The notes: generated by a model not told the origin, from the sequence alone. Numbered from the stretch's first letter, positions 18,805-29,511 are shown. The stretch: DNA of 64,000 nt from Symbiodinium natans (GCA_905221605.1 CAJNDS010002103.1:1-64000); one strand, 5' to 3'. Translations and numbers: made by a program.

Positions 18805-19058
18805 CTGAAAGTCAACTGGTCCACAGCCCTTAGCCCCAGGAAGTAAGCCTTAACCCCTACAAGCCCTAAAGCCTATAAACCCGAACTCCTACAAACCGGT
18901 AACTAAGTCGGAGTTGGGGAGCGCGATCTGCAATCTTTGAGAGGTAAAGTTGGGAACCTGGGTCCCTTATTAGGTCTAGGGTGTAGGGTTTAGGGCTTAG
19001 GGTCTTTTAAGTCTTGGACGACTCGGCTGCAAGCTGCGAACTCAACTTAGCGCTCTAC

Positions 19059-19104
19059 CATGGTCGCCGGCTCTGCAAAGACAGTCCAGCGTTGGCCTGA
19101 GATG
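19059..19104 (-). CDS. Unassigned exon (ISGQRWTVFAEPATM)
   Basis: Acceptor AGGGTTGCAG, donor ATG|GTAGAGC. Short but sense-like peptide. Confidence 0.45.
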
Positions 19105-19300
19105 CTGCAACCCTAAACTGCACCATTGTTGGGGCACGATTGAAAATAATCACTTTTGTTCCTTATTGGGTTTAGTACTCCAAAAATGTAAGATGATTTT
19201 CAGCAATGACCCAGTAAACACTACTTGGAGGCTCATGGGTAGTTCTAAGTAAGTCATATGTGCTCCAAATAGGGTCAGCAATGAACCCAAGGACTAAGGA

Positions 19301-19395
19301 GCAACTCTTCGCTCAGAAGAAGCTGGGGGTATGGCTTCCGCCTGCTTGCCTCTTTCCTGCAAGAACGCATGGCAAGCCAAAACCCGGAAATGCAC
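19301..19395 (-). CDS. Unassigned exon, strand uncertain (VHFRVLACHAF...)
   Basis: Minus: VHFRVLACHAFLQERGRRKP then YPQLLLSEELL with acceptor CTCACCTTGCAG. The plus strand has an equally good reading with a perfect donor (AAG|GTGAGT at 19399), so strand rests on neighbours. Confidence 0.4.
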
Positions 19396-19475
19396 CTGCA
19401 AGGTGAGTTTAGGGTTTAGGGTTTAGGGTTTAGGGTTTAGGGTTTAGGGTTTAGGGTGTAGTCTCCCACAAACAC

Positions 19476-19597
19476 CTGTAGTCTGGGGCTGAGGCTTGGG
19501 GACTCGCATTCATGAGGACCTTCTGTGCGGAACGTTGCTGCAGGGATGTCCTCTGCCACTGCCCTTCCGCTTCTGCTCGGACTGCCAGATCCATGGC
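19476..19597 (-). CDS. Unassigned exon (AMDLAVRAEAEGQ...)
   Basis: Peptide AMDLAVRAEAEGQWQRTSLQ then QRSAQKVLMNASPQASAPDY, helical then flexible. Acceptor CTGCCCCTGAG, donor CAG|GTGTTTG. Confidence 0.6.
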
Positions 19598-20374
19598 CTC
19601 AGGGGCAGAGAAACCCTAGGGCTCTACAAATAATAGGGTTTAGGGTTTAGGGTTTAGGGTTTAGGGTCTAGAATCTAGGGTCTAGGGTTTAGGGTTTAGG
19701 GTACCTACATTGGGGTCAAAAGTCTATGAATAGTACCTACTTTGGGCTATTTGGAGCCTTAGAGAAAGAAACGCCATAGTCGTTGGCGGGCTTACTCATT
19801 TTCTTCTCGACATTTCTTGGCAAGTTCATGCTCATAAGTAGTTTTGCAGTGTAATTGTATTCTATTCTATGGGGGTAAAGGTGCCCGCTGTGCTTTACCT
19901 CATCGCCATGTCAGCACAAGACAAGCAGCAAACTGTTTCCTAAACCCTAAACCCTAAAACCCTACACCCGAGTGTTCTGCCACAAGGGGCTTCAAGGTCT
20001 CCGACGGAAGCGTGCCAGCACATCATACTTAGAGGTTCAAGGTTAGTTACAAGTAAGGTTGTGAATACCCTGTGAAGGCTTATAAGTAAGGTTTTCAGTA
20101 CCCTCAGTAAGGTTAGAAGTATAGGTACCACAGCTATAACCCTACTTATGACGGCAGAGAGGGGCCCAGGCCGGATCCGCACCCTAATTTAAGGGGCCGA
20201 CTCAATTCGAAGGGGAAGTTTGCGCAGCTCAGAATAGAAACATGCTTGGGGGTTGCACATGGGTATTGTACTGGTGCTTATTTGGGCTTCCGCCTTACTT
20301 TAACCCTAAACCCTAAACCCTAAACCCTAAACCCTAAACCCTAAACCCTAAACCCTAAACCCTAAGCCCATTAC

Positions 20375-20441
20375 ATCAAGGTCCGAAGCGCTGGGGGGGA
20401 AGAGGGGTGGGGATACACTCGCTGTACATTAGAGAGGTAGC
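20375..20441 (-). CDS. Unassigned exon (YLSNVQRVYPHPS...)
   Basis: Peptide [20 protein letters not shown]. Acceptor CGAACCTGTAG, donor GAT|GTAATGGGC. Confidence 0.4.
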
Positions 20442-20474
20442 CTACAGGTTCGGCCCCATGATTCTGAGTCTCTG

Positions 20475-20635
20475 CTGGTTGGTTCTTAGTAGGGAATGAG
20501 GGAATTGGGGCCCTGTATATCCTTATAGGTGTATTGGGGCCCTATATAATCCTGTTAAGGGTATTGGGGCCCTATAGAATCCTTTTAAGGGTATATCTAG
20601 GGCCCTCATTCCTTCACTCCTTACAAAGAACCAGG
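20475..20635. mobile_element. Inverted-repeat element family G (GGTTCTTAGTAGGGAATGAGGG)
   Basis: TTGGTTCTTAGTAGGGAATG and ...CATTCC..ACTCCTTACAAAGAACCA are inverted, with three internal copies of TATTGGGGCCCTATA. Shorter relatives at 9240-9305 and 52262-52330. Confidence 0.75.
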
Positions 20636-20649
20636 AAGTCTAAGATCTG

Positions 20650-20734
20650 CACAGGAAGCTCCACAAGCCTTCATGTCTAAACTCCTTCTCCGCATCAGCC
20701 ATGCTGACCTGACGGGATCTAGAGCTTGCAGGCC
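20650..20734 (-). CDS. Unassigned exon (SMADAEKEFRHEG...)
   Basis: Contains SMADAEKEFRHEGLWSFLCR. Acceptor AAACCCTCAGAG after a CCCTAAA array on the coding strand; donor not clear. Confidence 0.45.
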
Positions 20735-20891
20735 CTCTGAGGGTTTAGGGTTTAGGGTTTGGGGTTTAGGGTTTAGGGTTCTCGCTCACGGAAACCCCAA
20801 CTACTGGTAGGAAAAAGTCTATGAAAACCTATGAACCCTCGAGGTTCATGGGTAGGTGGGTTCTAAGTACCCCAGATAAGGTCACTTTTAC

Positions 20892-20953
20892 CAGCTTCCG
20901 CGCGACGGTGGGCATGGGACTCAGGGTTGAGGTACCCAGGAGGTCCATTTGTA
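20892..20953 (-). CDS. Unassigned exon (QMDLLGTSTLSPM...)
   Basis: Peptide QMDLLGTSTLSPMPTVARKL. Acceptor GTTTAGGGAG, donor CTG|GTAAAAGTG. Confidence 0.5.
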
Positions 20954-21390
20954 CTCCCTAAACCCTAAACCCTAAACCCTAAACCCTAAAACCTAAACCC
21001 TAAACCCTAAACCCTAAACCCTAAACCCTAAAACCCTAAACCCTAAACCCTAAAAGCCTAAAAGCTCTCAGAGCGAGTCTTCAAGATGTCTGAGGCTCAG
21101 ACTTTAGGCGCAGCAACGGCACTGAAGGCTTTGGGATTAGGCATGCCCTTCAGGGTTTAGGGTTTAGGGTTTAGGGTTTAGGGTTTAGGGTTTAGGGTTT
21201 AGGGTTTAGGGTCTAGGGTTTAGGGTCTAGGAGTCCTTGAGCCCTGATGCCCGGCAGACTCCAATTCTAAACCCCTGGCACCCTAAACCTTATAACCCCT
21301 GAATCCTCAAACCCCTGAAACCCTCAAACCCTAAACCCCAAACTCTAAACCCAAAACCCTAAACTCTAAACCCTAAACCCTAAACTCTAC

Positions 21391-21435
21391 CAGGCTCCTG
21401 GCGACAGCGGTGTGAGGCCAACCTGCCTCTACAGC
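21391..21435 (-). CDS. Unassigned exon (AVEAGWPHTAVARSL)
   Basis: Exactly 15 codons. Acceptor GTCTTTTGAG, donor CTG|GTAGAGTTTAGGG. Confidence 0.5.
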
Positions 21436-21590
21436 CTCAAAAGACTCTGGAAGCTTGGGGCTTGGGGTGTTTGAAGATTAAGGCTTTGAGGTTCTTCCCT
21501 GAACCCTACACCCCCCTAAACCCCCCTAAACCCCCCTAAAACCCCCCTAAACCCCCCTAAACCCCCCCAAACCCCCCTAAACCCCAAAAC

Positions 21591-21645
21591 CAGGTGTTCC
21601 AGATTTTGTGCCTTTTGGGGGCTCCAGGTCGCAAGGGTGTTGAAC
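21591..21645 (-). CDS. Unassigned exon (VQHPCDLEPPKGT...)
   Basis: Peptide VQHPCDLEPPKGTKSGTP. Acceptor AGAGCCCTAG, donor CTG|GTTTTGGGG. The alternative frame continuing from the exon at 21731-21788 is open too. Confidence 0.5.
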
Positions 21646-21730
21646 CTAGGGCTCTGTAGGGTTTTAGGCTTTAGGGTTTAGGGTTTAGGGTTTAGGCACA
21701 GGATCGTTCTGGTTAGCCCTTAGCCTTCAC

Positions 21731-21788
21731 CTTGAAGGGATTTAATCTCCAGAATCCTAGACCACAAGCCCCAAACGACAGCAGGAGC
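21731..21788 (-). CDS. Unassigned exon (APAVVWGLWSRIL...)
   Basis: Peptide APAVVWGLWSRILEIKSLQ. Acceptor AATGATCTAG at the edge of an inverted-repeat element (21796-21885), donor AAG|GTGAAGG. Confidence 0.5.
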
Positions 21789-22230
21789 CTAGATCATTGG
21801 AATAGGGTTTTGCGGGCTGTTGGGGTGTAATTCTAGAGGAGCCGTAAGGGAATACTATTTTCCAATTATTCCGACCCTGTACTGCTCCTCGACCTTACAT
21901 CCTTCAAGTCTTCGGGTGCGCTCCGTCCTCAAGCTCTACTTCGCTACGAATTGGTTTGTTTGTATAAGCTACAACAACACAGAATTCCTAATGGAACTCT
22001 ACATCCTGAAACTCTCAATCCTGACGCGCCACACACCCCAAACCCCCCTCCAAACCCTCCAGACCCTGCAGGCCCTCCAGACGCCAAGCCCTCAACCCCT
22101 AAACTACTAGTTGCTTAAGCACCCGAAAAAAGTCTTCTTGACTATTAGGGGTATAACATAGGGATTATCATTCTTTATTCTTTTGAGGGTTCTTAAGCAA
22201 ATAGTAGTATATAAAGGGACTCCCTAGAAC

Positions 22231-22323
22231 CCAACGCCGCCCCTCCCGAAAGTCTAGGGTCCATGCCGCCGCCGTCAGCTCGTCGAGCGCTCGTTTCTGA
22301 TGCGGCAGGTCCTGGCTGCGTAC
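22231..22323 (-). CDS. Unassigned exon (VRSQDLPHQKRAL...)
   Basis: Peptide VRSQDLPHQKRALDELTAAA then WTLDFREGRRW. Strong acceptor CGCCCTCCCCAG, donor GG|GTTCTAGG near the end of an inverted-repeat element (22106-22205). Confidence 0.6.
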
Positions 22324-23537
22324 CTGGGGAGGGCGTCTGTGGGGTTTCGGATGGAGGGTTTAGGGTTCGGGTTAGGTGGTGACTACGTACCTCGGAGGGC
22401 GTCTGCGGAAGTTTAGGATTAGGGTTGAGGGTTTAGGGCTTAGGATGTTGAAGGGTTCGGGTTGGCTTATTGGGGCCTTTGAGGGCTTTTGTGATTGCAA
22501 TCCTTACTGGGGCTTGTGGACCGAAAGCTTTTGGGGGCTCCTAGATCACGGGGTACACTGGCTCGTTGCGAGTTTGAACCTGCAAGCCTCAAGCTGGCGC
22601 AAACATCTAGAGGCCCCAGGGCATTCCTAAAATGTAATCTTAGATGCTTTACATTAACAATTTCTGTTTTGTAGCGTATATCTACATTGCACTTGTATAT
22701 CATATCGTCTATTGTGATGCATGTGTATCTAATAAATCCAGTACTATACATTGTGTAGCAATGTAGTATCATATACCAACGCGTGCTAAAGCCCAACACG
22801 TAGGTCTCTGCGATGAGGACTAAGTGGAGGTGCCATCAACTACCTGCTGGGCCCTAAGCCCTAAACCCTAAACCCTACACCCTACACCCTAAACCCTAAA
22901 CCCTAAACCCTAAACCCTAAACCCCAAACCCAAATAAACCGCAGGCCGTATCTTCGGCTTCAATGGTCTCTAGGGTCGAGAGGTTGTAAGGTTACTTCCC
23001 AAAATGGACCTAACATGCTATCCTTATAATGGGAACCCCTTGCAAAGGTACTCCCTGTTGTCGGCAACCCCCATCTAGCAATTGACCCTGGATAACCCTA
23101 AACCCTAAACCCTAAATGAGGTGTGGACATAGAGGCTGATCTCCAGTGGTGGTCTGCAAGAGACCCGGAGCGGGAGCAGCAGCCTGACAAATGGAGGAAG
23201 TTCAAGACTTCTGCGAATAGTCTGCGTATAGTATACAGTATTACTATGGAACGAAGGAGCAACGATTCTCAGTACGTCTGGTCATCCCTAAACTCCTTTA
23301 TAGTACAAGAACATACAAAAACTGCAAGCTCTGGGACAAGGCTACCTGAAAGGCTAAAGTCTACTATACTCCCCTTAGAACCTTAATAACAACAATATTT
23401 TGAATATCCTCTTGGGTTTATATAAACATCAATAAACCCTAAACCCTAAACCATAAACCCTGATGTTGACCTCATATAAATAACCCCCCCCCCCCCCCCC
23501 GTAAATCCAAACCCCAGAACGTAATTATAACCCCCAC

Positions 23538-23683
23538 CCCGTATTTGCACAATCCTTCCGGGCCAAAGCCGGTTGAAAAGCTGCCTTTCCTTTGTTGCTG
23601 AAAACAAAAACTTAAATGGGGTTCGGGTGTGGGCCTTCCTTGAGGCTGCGTCAGGTTCAGGCTGCAAGGCTTTGCAAGGCAAT
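23538..23683 (-). CDS. Unassigned exon (ALQPEPDAASRKA...)
   Basis: Contains ALQPEPDAASRKAHTRTPFK then FLFSATKERQLFNRLWPGRIVQI. Acceptor AAGCCCTCCAG, donor CGGG|GTGGGGG just before a poly-C tract (plus). A plus frame is also open. Confidence 0.5.
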
Positions 23684-23907
23684 CTGGAGGGCTTTGGGGT
23701 GAAGGCAAGGGACAGGGTAAGTCCAGAGGCTTTTAGTTACGGAGACCACGGCCTGTGACCATACCTGGGGGGGGGGGGGGGGGCTGGGGGTTCCTAATAT
23801 GAAGTGAACATTAAACCCTAAACCCTAAACCCTAAACCCTAAACCCTAAACCCTAAACCCTAAACCCTAAACCCTAAACCCTAAACCCTAAACCCTAAAC
23901 CCTAAAG

Positions 23908-23990
23908 TCTAGCTTGAGGCAGCCAGGGAGCAGCAAGGCAACAGTCCGCTGGCCGCATCCACGCACAGCCTGAGCCGCCACGGTGGTACC
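23908..23990 (-). CDS. Unassigned exon (GTTVAAQAVRGCG...)
   Basis: Peptide GTTVAAQAVRGCGQRTVALL then LPGCLKLD between two long CCCTAAA arrays. Acceptor CAAACCCAAG; donor not identified. Confidence 0.4.
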
Positions 23991-24682
23991 CTTGGGTTTG
24001 GCGACCCCTAAACCCTAAACCCTAAACCCTAAACCCTAAACCCTAAACCCTAAACCCTAAACCCTAAACCCTAAACCCTAAACCTTAAACCCGAAACCTT
24101 GGGTTTGGGGACCCTTGTTACAGATTCCTAAGGACATGTGAGGGCCATATTGGGAGTATACTCAGGGCAATCTTTAGGGGTACAACCTTGGGGGTACAAG
24201 TCTTCAAAATCCCTTGATGGTCACAGCAGGAAGAGTCGGTCAAACGCGGACACCCCAAGCCCTACGTAAACCCTAACCCGAACTCTCTCCAAGGGGTCAT
24301 GGTATCCAAAGTACCCTAGGGGTTTAAGGTTTAGGGTTTAGGCCGTTTTGGGCTGCATCAGGAGGAGCCCTATATGGGGAATCGGGATAATCTAACCAGA
24401 TCGGCGCCGTTTTCTCTCTGCAGCCTGCACAGCGGATTGAATTCGTTGGGTCAGGAGCCCCGATTGTTGCAGCCGCTGCAGCTGCTCGCAACCACCTGAG
24501 CTCCGGGGTTTACATGTCGTGGGCTGCCGATTAGTAGCCTCCCACAACCCTCCAACCCGAATCATGAAAACCTAAACCCACAAGAAGAACCCTAAACCCT
24601 AACCCTAAACCCTAAACACCAACCTCTAGCTAACGCACTCCAAAGCACCAATAAAGGTGCCTCCGGCGAAGATCTGCGGTAC

Positions 24683-24835
24683 CTTATATACATGGTCAGC
24701 TCTTTGGGACTTTGGCACACAAAGGCAAGGGGCGTTTTGCGGGGTTCTCGTCGTCAGGGATTCCGCACCCAGGGCCGTGATGCAGCCGGCGCGCAGATGA
24801 CGCTTTAGCGGCTTTCGGTCCCGATCCCCGAATCC
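24683..24835 (-). CDS. Unassigned exon (GFGDRDRKPLKRH...)
   Basis: 51 codons: GFGDRDRKPLKRHLRAGCIT then ALGAESLTTRTPQNAP and CLCVPKSQRADHVYK. Acceptor GATGGCCTGAG, donor AAG|GTACCGC. One of the longest clear exons; family unknown. Confidence 0.6.
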
Positions 24836-24978
24836 CTCAGGCCATCCAAAGCCAAAAAAAACACAACGAAAGAGGACATGAAGAGACGGCCTTAGGGTTT
24901 AGGGTTTAGGGTTTAGGGTTTGGGGTTTGGGGTTTAGGGTTTAGGGTTTAGGGTTTTGGAAAGGTCCATCCTGGGAAC

Positions 24979-25021
24979 CAGCACAGAAGGCACAGACTGG
25001 GTGGAGCCCTCTGCTGCTGAG
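24979..25021 (-). CDS. Unassigned exon (GLHPVCAFCA or SAAEGSTQSVPS)
   Basis: Two frames open. Acceptor CATGAACTAG, donor CTG|GTTCCCAGG. CCCTAAA array on its right on plus strand is the reverse of the usual layout. Confidence 0.35.
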
Positions 25022-25159
25022 CTAGTTCATGGTTGGGATAAGACCCTAAACCCTAAACCCTAAACCCTAAACCCCAAACCCTGTATATTCCTTATTGAGT
25101 TTAAGTACCCTTAAACATGTAACATGCTACCCCTCTATGATTCAGTGAGGGATGTATGA

Positions 25160-25222
25160 GAACCCACCGTGCTTCCGAGGTGCGGTGTCCATTCCGGTCA
25201 TCTTGCTCAGCTCATGAAGAAC
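25160..25222 (-). CDS. Unassigned exon (VLHELSKMTGMDT...)
   Basis: Peptide VLHELSKMTGMDTAPRKH. Acceptor AAACATTGAG behind a CCCTAAA array (coding strand), donor CG|GTGGGTTC. Confidence 0.6.
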
Positions 25223-25493
25223 CTCAATGTTTAGGGTTTAGGGTTTAGGGTTTAGGGTTTAGGGTTTGGGGTGTAGGGCTTAGGGTGTTTGGGGTTTAGG
25301 GTGGCAAGATTTGAGGGTTGAGGGTTTGAGGGTGTAGGACCAGGGGTCGCGCCAGCCGTGTTTGCAGCCATCTTCATAGGCCGTTAAGAAATTATACATA
25401 TATATGTATATATGTGCCCTACAACGCCTTCTGCGCTGATAGGCTCTAAGTCACCACACCCACCCCAAACCAAACCCTAAACCCCAAACAAAC

Positions 25494-25533
25494 GAGGGCC
25501 CGGAATCCCCGAAAACTGACGTCCAGCGAGAAC
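25494..25533 (-). CDS. Unassigned exon (VLAGRQFSGIPGP)
   Basis: Acceptor CTCAGAATTGCCCAG, donor CTC|GTTTGTTTGGGG. 40 bp. Confidence 0.45.
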
Positions 25534-25871
25534 CTGGGCAATTCTGAGGGCCAGGCTACGAAGCCAAAGCCTGGCATGAAAAGGTCCCTTCTCTAGCGTG
25601 TCCCTTTTTGGACAAGGATCCCAAAAAAGGACCACATTTTGGAGAAGCCCCCATGTTATTTTCTGGGGCGTTAATTCGATCTGTGGGCATTTCCATGCCT
25701 TAGGGGTGCTTAGGCTTTAGGGCTTACGGTTTAGGGTGTAGTTTTAGTATGTTGAGATTTAGGGTGGAGTGTTCCGGGTCTAGGTTTCACTCCACCGCAC
25801 TACTGCTTTGCCTTTTGGTGCCGCCTTTCCCAGTTGTTAGCTCCCCAAACCTTACACCCTCAACCCTAAAC

Positions 25872-25934
25872 CCTGTGCTGGCCTTCCTTGGTGGTGGACA
25901 TTCGGCCACTGCCCTTGTCCTCCCACGTGTCTTC
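25872..25934 (-). CDS. Unassigned exon (EDTWEDKGSGRMS...)
   Basis: Peptide EDTWEDKGSGRMSTTKEGQH in the most sense-like frame. Near-perfect acceptor (CTTCCCCCTCTTTCCGCAG), donor CAGG|GTTTAGGG. Confidence 0.55.
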
Positions 25935-26069
25935 CTGCGGAAAGAGGGGGAAGACAGAGATCAAGCAAGTGTGCCAGAACCCCTAAACCCGACAAGCCGT
26001 CTATTCCCAACTTATGTTTTCTCTGCCTGTGCGCAACTGTTCCGCTTTGGTGCGCTCACGGCAAAGTAC

Positions 26070-26139
26070 CAGCAGGCCCGGATGCCGTGGCGATGAGGGC
26101 CTTCATGCCCTGACATGTGCCACGCTGGGCCTGAAGGAA
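26070..26139 (-). CDS. Unassigned exon (FLQAQRGTCQGMK...)
   Basis: Peptide FLQAQRGTCQGMKALIATAS then GPA. Strong acceptor CTCCTTCCTTGACTTCAG, donor CTG|GTACTTTG. In phase after the exon at 26212-26305 across a 72-bp intron. Confidence 0.6.
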
Positions 26140-26211
26140 CTGAAGTCAAGGAAGGAGAGCATCAAACATGATGCCAGGAAGTTCCAAGCTGGAACTGTAA
26201 ACACTTGCTAC

Positions 26212-26305
26212 AGCTTGAAGGGCTGGTGCAGCCAGCCAATCGGCGCTAGGCGCAGTTCCGGCTGATTCCAGGGTGCTGTTGGCGGCGACGTCTGTGATGA
26301 AATGC
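26212..26305 (-). CDS. Unassigned exon (HFITDVAANSTLE...)
   Basis: Peptide HFITDVAANSTLESAGTAPS then ADWLAAPALQA, ending in phase 0 at GCT|GTAGCAAG. Acceptor TGCAATGCTCAG. Together with 26070-26139 it forms the cleanest two-exon unit among the unassigned pieces. Confidence 0.6.
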
Positions 26306-26415
26306 CTGAGCATTGCAGAATTTCGGGCTCTAAAGTCGGGGTCTAGAGGGTCTATAGCACTGTACCCTAAACCCTAAACCCTAAACCCTAAACCGAGTTT
26401 CGGCTTCACCATCAC

Positions 26416-26485
26416 TTCTCTTCAATCGGAGCCCGAGACCGGACCGGACCTTGACGCCCTCTTAAGACAGATCTCGACTCGAAGG
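26416..26485 (-). CDS. Unassigned exon (FESRSVLRGRQGP...)
   Basis: Peptide FESRSVLRGRQGPVRSRAPI then EE, Arg-rich. Acceptor GGAACCTGAG, donor AA|GTGATGG. Confidence 0.45.
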
Positions 26486-27247
26486 CTCAGGTTCCTCTAT
26501 GAATTGCTTAAGGGGTAAAGTTCAGGGTTTAGGGTTTAGGGTTTAGGGTTTAGGGTTTAGGGTTTAGGGTTTAGGGTTGAGGGTTGAGGGTAAGAACTCG
26601 CCAAAAAGAAAAAATATCCTTCCTTATTCGGGTAATATAGGATATGTTTTTTGACTTTTTGGGGGTTCTCAGGCAAATAGTAGTCATGGGTAGTTAGGTC
26701 CCAATGGCCTGCACTAGTTGGGGGGGGGGGGGGGGGGGGGGTAGCTAGAAGCAAGCTTTTACACATATCCCCCTCCCTCCCCTGCCCCGACAACAAGAAA
26801 GGAGGGTATCCTACTAACGGCCCCGGTTATAACCACCCCTGCACACATCCCAGGCAATTCAAAACCTTGGACCGTACCCTTTCCAACCTGAAGAGACCGA
26901 TGATGAGTGCCTTGCCGTGAAACTTTGTGTTCGTGCGAAAGGCTTGCGGGCTCTGAAAGCCCTAAGAGTGATTAGAGGAGTGGGTCAATTGGACTGACAC
27001 CCCTTTTGACGCTGAACCCTAACCCCTAAAAAGCGAGATGAGGTTCGCTTCAGGGCCGGCATTAAGCTCCAATCTTTGGGGCCGCTGGGGTTCACAATGC
27101 TTTTCAGACAAGCCCCAAGTCCTCAACTAGTGTTTAGGGTTTGGGGTTTAGGGTTTAGGGTTTAGGAGGAAATCCCGGAACGTTTTAGATGGCGGGCAGC
27201 CACGAGACTCTTGCATATCGCCCTCTTCTTCTCTGTGTCTCTAGCTC

Positions 27248-27253
27248 TCTTCG

Positions 27254-27296
<43 letters not shown>
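27248..27296. repeat. (CT)n microsatellite
   Basis: About 20 CT units. Confidence 0.95.
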
Positions 27297-27299
<3 letters not shown>

Positions 27300-27465
27300 C
27301 GCGCCGCACACCTGCCCTCTTCTCTTCATGGAACCCTAGCAACAATCATAATCTGCGCTGTGTCTTACGAATTTGAAGGCCCAAAAAGCTAAAAACTGTT
27401 CCCCTAAACCCTAAACCCTAAACCCCAAACCCCAAACCCTAAACCCTAAACCCTAAACCCTAAAC

Positions 27466-27548
27466 CCAGTTCTCCCAATACTCGCCCACTCAAAGCCCCA
27501 GCGGCGGGACGAGTAGCTCCATGAGGCGCTCGCGGTGGGCACAGCCAC
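27466..27548 (-). CDS. Unassigned exon (VAVPTASASWSYS...)
   Basis: Peptide VAVPTASASWSYSSRRWGFE then WASIGRT. Acceptor ACTACATGCAG, donor TGG|GTTTAGGG into a telomere-like array. Confidence 0.5.
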
Positions 27549-27849
27549 CTGCATGTAGTCTAAGGGTAGTGACACGTTCCCTTCATATGGGGCCGGTTTA
27601 GGGTTTAGGGTTTAGGGTTTAGGGTTTAGGGTTTAGGGTTTAGGGTTTAGGGTTTAGGGTTTAGGGTTTAGGGTTTAGGGACCCTTCATATGCCCCTCAT
27701 ATACCCCTAAGGGCCCACACCTCATAACCCTTTGCAGAAGGCTATAAGGGCCCATATTGTGGGCCCATGAAGCTACCCTTAGAGGTACGGGGTTTAGGGT
27801 TTAGGGTTTAGGGTTTAGGGGGGACTGACTTAAGAACTAGGGCACATAC

Positions 27850-27971
27850 TGCGGCTTCTTGGGTCATCTTGTGCTTGGCTCTTGGGTCTCGGTTGAAAAG
27901 CTCTTGACGGACCAAGTAATTAACGGCTTTATGGAAGAGACTCATGTCGGCTCTAGCAGGAGTGTGCCGAA
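27850..27971 (-). CDS. Unassigned exon (ADMSLFHKAVNYL...)
   Basis: Contains ADMSLFHKAVNYLVRQELFN then RDPRAKHKMTQEAA, helical. Acceptor TTGAAGTTGCAG, consensus donor GCA|GTATGTG. Confidence 0.6.
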
Positions 27972-28082
27972 CTGCAACTTCAAGCCAAAACCCTAAACCC
28001 TAAACCCTAAACCCTAAACCCTAAACCCGAAACCCTAAACCCTAAACCCTAAACCCTAAACCCTAAAGTAAAGCCAATTCAC

Positions 28083-28209
28083 GGGAGTCTCCCATGGGCA
28101 ATATCTTGGAGCCGTCGTTCGCTTCGTTCTCGCGAGAAATGGAGGCTGCTGCTGGTGCAGGTCAGCTCGACGTGCATGTAGCTCCCAGATCGGTTTTCGG
28201 CCAAGACGA
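28083..28209 (-). CDS. Unassigned exon, frame uncertain
   Basis: Two minus frames are open (RLGRKPIWELHARRADLHQQ and VLAENRSGSYMHVELTCTSS) and the plus strand holds a 39-codon ATG frame. Acceptor GGAAGGCCTAG, donor CCC|GTGAATTG. Confidence 0.4.
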
Positions 28210-28729
28210 CTAGGCCTTCCTGACTCTGAGATTTTGGGGTTTAGGGTTTAGGGTTTGGGGTTTAGGGTTTAGGGTTTAGGGTGCTTACTTGGAGGATCAT
28301 GGGACTTAGTAAGTAAGGTTACAAGTACCCTAATTGGGATTATAAGTCATTGTCACAAGAGTTGCCCTGATTATAACCCTACTTACTCAGTCCCCTGTTC
28401 CTCTAAGTAGGGATGCTGCAACAGGGTTTAGGGCTTAAAAGGGGAGGGGGGGATTTTTGGGAGACAGGTGTATTGAGCAACTACTATATACACGTGCCCA
28501 AAACCCTAAACCCTAAACCCTAGACCCTAAACCCTAAACCCTAAACCCTAAGTGCCTTTATACGTTTGCGGAACTTCGTTGGGGTTTTCGTTGGCCTGGG
28601 GTTGGCTCGGCTCAGGCAGGTCCCAAGAAACATTCACCGTGCCTAGAGTGACCTCTGTAACTTTGTCACAAGGGAAATATGCCGTCCTTTTATTGGGTTC
28701 ATCTTCCTTCTATAAGCGTAGTATATGTG

Positions 28730-28732
<3 letters not shown>

Positions 28733-28774
<42 letters not shown>
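28733..28774. repeat. (TA)n microsatellite
   Basis: About 20 TA units; others at 36081-36104 and 61378-61460. Confidence 0.95.
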
Positions 28775-28777
<3 letters not shown>

Positions 28778-28974
28778 GTTAGTTACTCCAACCTCAAACC
28801 CTAAACCTAGGTAGACCCGAAGCCCGATAAGTCCTGACGAATCGCTTGCCTGTCGAGGCTCGGAACCACGCGCATAGAGGTCTAGCCCAGGCAGAGAAGT
28901 CCTCTTCGAATCCTGACCACTCTTCGCCTGGCAGGCAAGCATTTAAGACCAGGGCTTAACCAAAAGGGGCGTAA

Positions 28975-29063
28975 ATGATTAGAACAGGGTTTTGGGGGTT
29001 GTTATAGTATATTTATGGGGGACCATAAGGGAATACCATTAGTAATTATTCCGACCCCTCAAT
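28975..29063. mobile_element. Inverted-repeat element family E (GAACAGGGTTTTGGGGG...CCGACCCC)
   Basis: Conserved GATTAGAACAGGGTTTTG start, a GGGACCATAAGGGAATACCA middle and an ATTATTCCGACCCC end. Copies 6880-6968, 13757-13870, 21796-21885, 28975-29063, 42155-42250. Three of them abut proposed exon ends. Confidence 0.8.
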
Positions 29064-29187
29064 TATGCAGATGCATGAGGTGGCTCCAGGGTGTGAGTGT
29101 GGCATTAGGGACCTTGAGTTTGGCGGTTCAAAGGCAGACGTCCCCTCTAAACCCTAAACCCTAAACCCTAAACCCCAAACCCCAAAC

Positions 29188-29285
29188 CCCAGAAATCCTG
29201 ACGACCCAAGCTTGTGGAAATGTTGGCACAGAGTTGCGTAGGCCGCCCATGCAAGGGTCGCGGCGCGGCGGTCCAGCGGCCGCTC
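29188..29285 (-). CDS. Unassigned exon (ERPLDRRAATLAW...)
   Basis: Peptide ERPLDRRAATLAWAAYATLC then QHFHKLGSSGFL, helical. Acceptor ATCATGGCGAG right after an AAT/AAC microsatellite, donor TGGG|GTTTGGGG. In phase with the next exon upstream. Confidence 0.6.
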
Positions 29286-29312
29286 CTCGCCATGATAATA
29301 GTCAACATCGTC

Positions 29313-29460
29313 ATCATACTACCAACAATACACAATAATAACAATAATGACAATAGTAACAATAAAAACAATAATACCAATAATAACAACAATAATCATA
29401 ACAACAATAACAATAGTAACAATAAGAACAATAATAATAACAAAAAATAACAATAAGACT
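29313..29460. repeat. (AAT/AAC)n microsatellite inside an intron
   Basis: Imperfect trinucleotide run filling most of the intron between exons 29512-29618 and 29188-29285. Confidence 0.9.
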
Positions 29461-29511
29461 GATAATACTCATAATACTAATCATAAGAAAAAGAATCAAA
29501 ATACAAAAAAC

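Noticed and set aside
26014-26265. Plus-strand 83-codon frame
   Set aside because: Two minus-strand exons with strong splice sites and in-phase joining explain the same interval better.
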